Shown here piece by piece: positions 55,800-64,000 of a stretch of DNA of 64,000 nucleotides. The number at the start of each line of letters is the position of its first letter. The stretch's first letter is position 1. The stretch spans positions 16,466,922 to 16,530,921 of the forward strand of contig NC_092678.1 of the NCBI RefSeq assembly GCF_964355755.1, given 5' to 3'. Source of the stretch: Antedon mediterranea. Lineage: Eukaryota > Echinodermata > Crinoidea > Comatulida > Antedonidae. The notes beneath the pieces are model-generated. The model saw nothing but the letters and a program-made list of their open reading frames with translations, searched no databases and was not told where the DNA came from. The translations under genes and the position numbers were made by a program.

Positions 55800-57146
55800 A
55801 TATATTAAATAACACGCCCTCTGTCGCTCTCTCTGCATGTTGTCAAGCAATACTTTTTATAACGTTATAATAAACATGTACAGTTTTATAGCCATGTCAG
55901 GTTTTTGTTAAAGAACAAAATATTTACGCGCATGTATGTGTATTATAATAATATGCACATATATTATGAAAATACGACTACAATGACTGTTTTTCGACAA
56001 CTTTATTTGAACGTTAAATTACGTTTACATTGTAGTTAAGATACCGTTGAAATAAACAATTTCAGTTACCTAGATACAGTGCGTAATCAATAATCATCTC
56101 CTTCAATTCACTGCACCAATAACAACAATTGCAAGAATAAAATATTCTTCTTCTCTCAAATTCTTACCGAACATTATGAAACATAACGTGAGGAAATTAA
56201 GCCATTTGCATGTTATATTGTTTAAACAATGATATCAGTTCCAGACTGAGCACATATCGGACGTATGCCTATCATGATAAAGAAGAATAAATTTAACATC
56301 ATTGACGTTGAAAAGCGCTCTTCGCAAAAAATTGATCGTCTTGCACCTGACCCCTGACCAACGTACGCGGTAACTATCAATGGTGTACTTCAAGTGATAC
56401 AGATACATATTACAGTTTGATACGCGCATGCGCAATAAGTGACTTTAACTATGTACGAATGTGTAGATTATCTTGGTTTTTAGAATAAAAGTGCTTTGGT
56501 CTGCTACACTGATAACCATATTTCATTCGAATGATATACAATATTAAGCAAATTAAAATTAGTAAAAACTATTATGCAATTACAATTATAAATACATTTT
56601 TAGGATTTAACCATACGAATTATTAAATGTCATTATACGTAAGATAAATAACAATAGCTGTACTGTAATTATCACAATAATAATAAATATTAAGTATGTA
56701 CAAAATCTAGCTACAAATATAAATATTCTTAATTGATATAATTCCTATTATTTTTACGCAGCGCCACCAGTGGCCCGGGCATTTTATAACAAGTTTTTAT
56801 ATATGTATGAAACGTCATGCGTGACAAAAAACATTATTTTATTATTATCAGGCCGAATCGCCATTAATAGTACTACACATTCAAAATATTTAAAAACAAT
56901 AAAAAATGATTCACTCATGTGAAAATAAAATTGAATTTTTAATAATTTATAGCAATACTTTCTGATACGCAATGCAAACACATTACAATTAAACAATTAA
57001 GTATGAATTGAAAATATTTTCTATGTAAATTTCAAAGTTACATTTTCGATTAGATTTAAAAACCACAATAGGACGGAAATCTATAATTGCATAATATTTT
57101 CGAAAGTTGAATATGACTTAGAATCGGGCCGCTGAAATGTCATGAT
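55800..57146. other. Spacer 3' of gene C without recognised gene
   Basis: It parallels 20,340-22,194 behind gene B (shared GCGCCACCAGTGGCCCGG, TGATACGCGCATGCGCAATA, ACTACATTGTC-type phrases). No exon is seen. It contains the 3' flank of gene C; no clear AATAAA lies close to the stop on the minus strand. Confidence 0.5.
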
Positions 57147-60100
57147 TTAGCAGCAGTCTTTTTTCATTTTCAAAACTCCATTATACTTCAGGCCACCGTC
57201 ATCATCTGTTGAAAAGATAGAAATGTGTTAAATGAGCATAGTGGCATAAAACATAATCATCATTATCACAAAAGTACACCCTTGCCAGTTGATTAGTTGA
57301 TTTCGTATGACGTAGAACTGGTTATTTCATTCAATTCAATGGTCAGCGCATTTTTACCATTTAAGGCCCATTTACACTAGGGCGATAACGATCGACGATA
57401 AAATAGGTAAACATACATTTTTCTTTAATAAAACAAAATAAATTAGGGTTTTCGTTCTAGAACTATAGGATAATCATTTATGGTGTATTAAAAAAACATT
57501 TTTTTTAAATCTAATCAAATGACGTCATGATCAATAAAAACAAGAAAATCGTTGTATTATCACGATATTATTGCTCTTACTAATCATGACGTCATTTTAT
57601 TGGACGTGTGGAAATATTATTGTCATCTAAGGCAGCATAGATGATAATCCTATAGTTCTAAGATGAAAACTTTTTAAAATTCTCTTTGTTTTAGTTTTAA
57701 AAAATGCATTTTTATCTTTTTCATCGATCGTTATCACCTTAGTATAAATGGGCCTTTAAGATTGTGGCACTTAAAAAAACTCACTGTAGTGTAAAGCAAA
57801 GACGGGTAGCTCAAGTTTGACCAATCACAAACGACAGTTCAGATGAGGCGTCAAATTACTCACATTGGACGTATATGGCAGTGAGACATTAATGGGAGCT
57901 AAATAGTGATATAAACTCACACAGCCAGTTGCCCTCACTAGTTCCAGCCGTCTTGAAGTCCGGCAAGCTTTTTGTCAAAAAGTCCCAGGCGTCTTTACTG
58001 ATAAACACCCACGTTACACCATGATCGTTACTGCGCATGTAACTGCGCATGTCCATGTGAAGGCCATAGATAAGTCCTGTAAGCTGGTCAGATCCAATGA
58101 CATTGTGTACGTTCATTGGTAGAGCTATTAAAGAATATTTATATTTTGATACATATTATAATGATAATAGTATAGGGATATATTTTTCATTTTGACATAA
58201 GAAAAATATTAATAATATGCAATGTTCTGTTTATGTGCCTTTTTTTTAAATCGAAAAAGTGAGAACATGAAAGTCATTGTTTTGTAGGCGCTAAGCATTC
58301 AAGGAAGGATTTATTGAGAAAAGAAATGTAGGCACTACGCCTAACCATTCATTGATAGTTGTCTGCAAATCCAAAAATCCCAGGGAGACAATGTCAGTGT
58401 TAGGCCTATTACTTATTGATTTATAAAGTTAGAGATTCCTCTTGCTGCCCATATTGATGTGTATGATGACCCGTGGCAGCAAAGCTCCAAGTATGGAAGG
58501 TTTTGATATATCAGCCAGCCTCAGGTCAGTGCTATTCGTTGAGGGACATTACGAAAACAATCGTCATTGTTTTACCTTTCCAGCGTCCATCTGGCGGATT
58601 ATCTTGTACATAGCAGGACGGAACAATCTTGTCTGATACACGTCCAACTGAAGGGTTACAAGCAAAAATGACTTCATTATCCGGATTGTCCAACTTCTTA
58701 GTTATGACAAAACCCTGGTCATAATAATCTGTCGAAATAATACAAAAAACATCGATAAATTAATCCACAAGGCCTTATTCATCGATTAATTACATTGTGT
58801 GGAAAATATCTTGTTGATGTCGTATTGATGCTTCATAAACATTGCTAAAAGTCATATGGATAGAAACCAAACCATTACTGCTCCTCGTCTATGGAATGCT
58901 CTACCGAGCTCTATCAGATTTTGCAAAACTGTTGATACTTTAAACAAAATATTAAAAACACATTTATTCATTAAGGCATATGGAAATCATGAGGTTTCTT
59001 AAAGTTCTAGAATTGTATAGTATACTTTTTCCTGACCAGCATTATCTTTGGGGTGCCTCTGTCTTGGTTGTTGTCTCTGAGCACCCGGTCGTCTGTGGCA
59101 AGGCAAATGTGTATCCTGTTCCTTTGTTTGGTCACCTAGGTAGGCGTCCGGGACCGCGACAGAACGAGAACGGATGGGGACCCTCCAAAGAAATTGCATT
59201 TTATTTGTCGTGCATTTGCATGATTTGTTTTATTTTTTTGAATGCGCCTTGAGCACTCTTGAGTGGTATGTGCGCTATAAAAATTCTGTTATTATTATTA
59301 TTAAACCATGTCAAGATGATAAAATAGGAACGAGGAGTGCTCGAGGAGTGTATAATAACATTATACTACTCTGTTTTGTTTAGGTAGTCATAATTTTAGG
59401 AGTTCTTGTCTATTTTTTTATATAGGTTACGCGTCAGTGTTGACAAAGTAATTTGAGTTCATAAGCAACTTGTGATATATTAGCTATACCGTCAGGCTCT
59501 TTATTCCAAACTTACCTGGAACTGGGCATTTACTAGGATCACTGACACACACAGTATGTTTCCCGTTTTCACACTTATGAGCACCAGCCACGCAAGCATC
59601 GCACTGGCTAGATGCCCCATCATAATGGCAGACGTCTGTCTGAGATTTGGTCCATTTGCTGTACCTCATCACAGCCTCTTTTGTAGGTCCTAGTACTGGT
59701 TCTGGTGTACCCTCATCTGAAGAAAATACTGGTTCTGGTGTTCCCTCATCTGAAGAAAAAGTATATAATAATGGAAATACTTTCTCTTATTTTGCTGAAA
59801 CTCTTTTTCTAATAGACAATATTTGTGTGCTACTTTATTACAAAATTGCAGTTGTAACTATTCTAAAGGTATATTGTGGCAACCAAGTGCCCAATCTCAA
59901 CGCAACAATTTGTCCTTAGGTCAAAGTTTAAAACATTATTGCATTTATCCTATAATTATCCGATTTGAATGTGGTTATTATCGGTTAATTTTTCTGCAGC
60001 GGAATCAGTTAAACCCCATTTCCACATGAACTTTATCGGTTAATTATCGGTTAAGTTTATCGGTTAAGGTTTATCGGTTATTGTTTGGCTGCTCTGCAAC

Positions 60101-63100
60101 ATGGTCTTGTGCAGTACGTAAGAACCATGGATTTAGCGTACCGTGTTCAAAATCTAACATATGATACTCGCAGATAGCTGGTAGGATAGCGGTGCAGTCC
60201 ATTATGTCCCAGTCACCAAGATCAGTACGGACATCTCTTGTATCGTAGACATCTACAAAAGCCGCAGCTCCGCAGTCTTCAGTCAGACTTGTTCCGGGTC
60301 TGTTTGGTAGCCATTTTGTAAAAGACGCCGATGACCCGTTTGTCCACTTGAAAGTATCAGTACCCTAGAACATATAAATTGTTATAATTGAAGTCATAAG
60401 AAGTATTATAAACGGCATGCCATGTGATTAATAATAGACATGTCCTGTCAAAGTAAGTTACGTCCCCTTTCTCGTGTAGTTAGCATGGCCAGTTCATTAC
60501 GGTGATTACGAGTGACACGGGGTCTGATAGCCATTCTCACCCCAACGTCTTTCAGCCCAATCCAGTATTTGTATGGCGAGAGTGCTGGAACGAGGTCGCG
60601 AAGAAATTGCTGTTCAAACGTATCTTCAATCATGACTAATTGCGCATTGTCTGCTTCACAGGCCGCCTTTGCTGCATCCCAAGTTTCTAGCGTGTCGTTG
60701 AACACTTTGTAACACGTTTCTTTGTAAGGTGTGTAACCAGACCGACATAAATCTAGAAGTACAGTGTAAGAGTCATAGAGTAATTATTATCAGCTGATTC
60801 ATGTTTGTAAGAATCATAGACATACTCTTAATTACAACGTAATAGATCGATGACATGTAAACTTGTATCAACGAAAGTTGGTTTGGTCGAGGAAGTCACC
60901 GTTATGATACACATGTGATCCTGTATCTACAACTTATCTATGTTACAGGGTGAATTGTCGATACTTTACCGATATTACAATCATTATAAACATAATTCAG
61001 ATTTGATAAGAATGGCTTTATGTTGTGAAATTTTTTAGGCGCCTTATGTTTAAAAACAGCAGTTAAAATACGGCACATGCAATCCTCACAACCTGGTGAG
61101 ATGCGCCTAATATTCATTTAAACATGGTTAGAATATATGCAGACAATGTATAACTCTTTCAGATTACACTTACCACCACCACCAACATCTGGTCTTTCCG
61201 AATACATAAATTGAAAAGGTTTTGTGCAAGAAAGAACTTTAGCGCTATTAACAGTCGAGAACCACAACAAATCAGCCACGCCAACAAAGCGACGAGTGCC
61301 CGGAGCAGTTTTTCCGTTTTTGTCGATTCCTAGGCGTACACGGAAAGTTGGTTTTGCGGCAATCTGTATGGTTCCAAGCTGTGAAATACATGCGAAATGT
61401 TACTACGTCTGTCTTTGATTTCATTTAGAAAACCCCTGTCGACTTATATCATAAGTCATTAAAACAGAGAAGGTTACATTTCATAAATATGTACGTTAAT
61501 GTATTCTGAACTTGTTACACTGAAGGTACTACACTGGCCATCCACCCGTTTCCTAATCTTTAAAAATGTATCAGCGCTGTAGGTAAACACCTAACATACT
61601 TAAAAGTACTCTTCCAGCTGACTGTGGGCACTACACATAATTAAAGCTGTTGATTGTAGAATAACTTACATTAAATCGAACAGGAGATGGTCCAGGCATG
61701 TTTGGGTTTACCGCTGGTGACTGGAACAGCTCTGTGTATTCTGATTCAAGTTTAATATATTGCACATTTTTCGACTTCAATATTGTGAAAGTTACATCTA
61801 CTGCTTTTCCCGTTGAATCGTCATCGTGCCAAATACTAATCAGTATTATTACATCATCGCTGAAAATAACAACCAACAAATACTATTATCGAAATTAAAT
61901 TAGAGTGGTACCACAATCACTATATCCCAATACTTATAGGATGCCAAGAGTGATTATGTGAACATATCTGCCGTACTTTGAGAAAAGGGCTTATCTACAA
62001 AAAGCTATTTTTTAGTAATTGACAAAAACAAAAACCTGTTTTTGTTTTTCATTACCAACGTTCATGTAATATTTTATTTTCAAATGAATATATTTCAAAA
62101 GTACATTATTGAAAAATATCTGACATAATATTCAATTATTACTTTTTTATTTTGGGAGTCAAATTGCAGATAAAGCCTTTTTCCAAATTAGTTGTACTTA
62201 AAAATGGCGGGAAATACCTTGAAAACCTTTGCAGTTATTTTCTTTTTTTTAAATCAAAATTTACCAAAAGATTTAGTAACTTTAGTTAAAATAAATTATA
62301 AATGCAATTTAGATTAGGTAATTTGTAAAAAGGCTTTTCTACTGAAAGTATTAATCTGCCTCATTATATATTCATCATACCGTTATCTGATTTTGTCAAA
62401 CGACTCAAATGCCAAATGCCGCAGCCCAAATGTCAAATGCTTATGTACAAATTGGTTACATTTAAAATTCGTCAAACATGAACAATGATTGACAACGATC
62501 AAATACGACGAATGCAATTGTTTGCCAATTAAATAATGCACATCACAATTTCTGATAGTGTTCGCTAGTGTCAACTTGAACCATTCTAATTGATCTTATT
62601 TCATCCATACAATTCTACAATAATCAGAACAATTACTCTTACATTGCTTGTATCCAAAACCAAACTTACCCTTTATAAAAGGAATTAAATTCGTATGTTA
62701 TCTTGAACGACATCTTAGGCTTCGGAACTTCATTTATCAGCGTATAAACTGGTACTTCTCCAACCCAGATGTGAGCTCCGTCGCCATTCTGCATTCCAAG
62801 TCCTAACCAGTGCTCTGATCCATTGACCACCGCGTCTGTATCGTCTAGGACAACTTCAATTTCTAACGCCAAGATGTTATTGTAAGCATCTGGGTCATTC
62901 ACTTCAATAAATCCGTCAAACTGTGTCACCGACCAGTCTTTAAGGATGCCGAAATCATCATCGTTAGCAATGTACTGCGTCTGAGGAGCGTAGTAGCAGA
63001 ACTCTGTCGAATATGTACACGATAAGGAGTCACTGACATACGAAACGGACACTTTGCTGATACTCCACTGCTCGCTTGTCTTGTTAGTCGTAAAGTTGTA

Positions 63101-63912
63101 TGGTAGTGTGACTTCAATTGTAGGATCAGCGGTACCTTTTGGAAACTCAACAATAAGGTTCATATGCACCTTTTGCCCAACGTTAACATAAACATTGCCA
63201 TCTGCAGACTGCTCAGTGATGTTCATCACGAAATGCGGTAGTTTACTAAAAACTGCGTTTGACACTCCTTCTGCGGTGACTAAGCCATTGAATATGTCAG
63301 TTAATTCAGCAGTTATAGTTACACGTAAAATAACTCCAGGTTTTACATCGGCTACAAAGAAATTTATATAACAACAATAAATATAGATTATTATTGTATG
63401 TCTAAAATAATGCAAATTAGGAAGACATTAAAACTATAATGTTCACTTCAAAGACGTATTGGTGTTATATTTCTTGTCAAATACATGCCTTAAACTACGA
63501 AAGCATAGTTTTTGTTAGCACTTGCTGACATAATTACGATTTTGTACAACAAAGCGATGTATACAGTTACCGGAGGGATCTATAGGAACTGTTATAATGT
63601 GATATGGTTGGTTGGGGTCTGCACATTAATTCATAATACTTTTACAAAAGAATATCAATTTGATAATAAATCTGATCTTATACGCTAACGACATCGGTTT
63701 TATAGGAACAAGGATGTGGTAACACTCATTTGGGTTCAAAAGCTTACAGTGTAATTTATTATTTTGGCTAAAAAAAAAAAAGATTCGGTTAAAATACCAT
63801 TAACAGTGGAATTGATGGTTCCCTCAAATTGAATGTCAGATGAAAATAAACTGTTATTACTAAAGGACAAAGTAATTTCTGATGCGGAGACCAGTGTGAC
63901 CATGAAGTTACT
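57147..63912 (-). CDS. Gene C: third copy of the propeller/lectin gene, exons 8-17 in window
   Basis: Exons: 63798-63912, 62670-63351, 61670-61859, 61174-61378, 60541-60752, 60142-60364, 59516-59716 (or 59749), 58576-58728, 57921-58124, 57147-57205. Lengths equal those of gene B except exon 14. Frames are open and borders GT-AG. It encodes the beta-rich region, the six-Cys lectin domain ([24 protein letters not shown]) and the tail ending KMKKDCC. The propeller exons lie beyond the right edge. Introns 14 and 16 carry insertions absent from B. Exons 8-10 and their introns are nearly identical to gene A and less so to gene B. Confidence 0.85.
57365..57754. mobile_element. 390-bp foldback MITE in gene C intron 16
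   Basis: Ends GGCCCATTTACACTAGGGCG and its near complement, flanked on both sides by TTTAA. Copy B has the empty site (CATTTACGATTGTGGC near 22,405). Pairing extends far inside, including ACGATCG, ACTATAGGATAATCAT and ATGACGTCATGAT with their complements, so the element folds almost entirely on itself. Confidence 0.85.
58850..59306 (+). mobile_element. L2/CR1-like retrotransposon 3' end (gene C intron 14)
   Basis: A short frame RNQTITAPRLWNALPSSIRF, then KTVDTLNKILKTHLF, is the C-terminal signature of the reverse-transcriptase ORF in L2/CR1 elements. The 3' part ends CTTGAGTGGTATGTGCGCTA, TAAAAATTCTG and (ATT)n, the usual tail. Copy B has no insertion here. Confidence 0.75.
59690..59749 (-). 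other. 33-bp tandem duplication at the exon 14 acceptor of gene C
   Basis: On the minus strand TTCTTCAG followed by ATGAGGG(A/T)ACACCAGAACC occurs twice, 33 bases apart. Both acceptors keep phase, so exon 14 can be 201 or 234 bases, adding 11 residues with a TPEPV motif. Gene B has a single acceptor and a different exon start. Confidence 0.75.
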
Positions 63913-63934
63913 CTGAAAAAATACAATGAATCCG

Positions 63935-64000
63935 TTAGGAGTGGAGCTGTGGCTTGGTGGTTAGGAGTGGAGCTGTGGCTTGGTGGTTATGATGCTTGGC
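63935..64000 (+). repeat. SINE-like repeat at the window edge
   Basis: TAGGAGTGGAGCTGTGGCTT plus GGTGGT occurs twice in tandem, followed by TATGATGCTTGGC. TGGCTTGGTGGTTA resembles a polymerase III A box, so a tRNA-derived SINE is likely. Copies A and B lack it in this intron. It is cut by the window end. Confidence 0.5.

Overview
The window is eukaryotic: it is AT-rich, the genes are split by GT-AG introns, and mobile elements are dense. Extracellular domains (signal peptide, YWTD propeller, C-type lectin), the recurring AGGCCTA word, and the mix of Penelope-like, Harbinger, hAT, L2-like and Ty3/Gypsy elements suggest a marine invertebrate deuterostome, most likely an echinoderm. The taxon is an inference.

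The core of the window is a head-to-tail array of three minus-strand copies (A, B, C) of one gene. Copy B (42,351 down to 22,195) can be assembled completely: 17 exons whose splice phases all agree, 3,288 coding bases, 1,095 residues. It encodes a signal peptide, a YWTD (LDL-receptor class B) beta-propeller, about 400 residues of unrecognised beta-rich sequence, a six-cysteine C-type lectin domain and a cysteine-bearing tail, with no membrane segment. Copy A (17,785 down to 2,417) keeps exons 1-10 in frame but loses homology about at the acceptor of exon 11. Copy C (63,912 down to 57,147) has exons 8-17 and runs off the right edge. A and C are almost identical where they overlap; B is more diverged.

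Layout: 1-2,127 unique sequence with no gene seen; 2,128-17,900 gene A; 17,900-22,190 spacer with a non-LTR retrotransposon remnant and TTAA elements; 22,195-42,465 gene B; 42,465-57,140 a swollen spacer holding a decayed Ty3/Gypsy element, LTR fragments, several minisatellites, a tandem array of tRNA-like units and a hAT element inside one of them; 57,147-64,000 gene C.

Copy-specific insertions can be read by comparing paralogous introns. A has a 4.4-kb Harbinger element in intron 1 and two elements with terminal inverted repeats. B has a foldback element, a pair of tRNA-like units, a Penelope-like element with GIY-YIG endonuclease and hammerhead-like termini, and a retrotransposon tail. C has a 390-bp foldback element with TTTAA target duplication, an L2-like 3' end and, at the window edge, a SINE-like repeat. 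The secreted propeller-lectin family is the most interesting host system; the tRNA-like array with its nested hAT element is the most unusual repeat structure.
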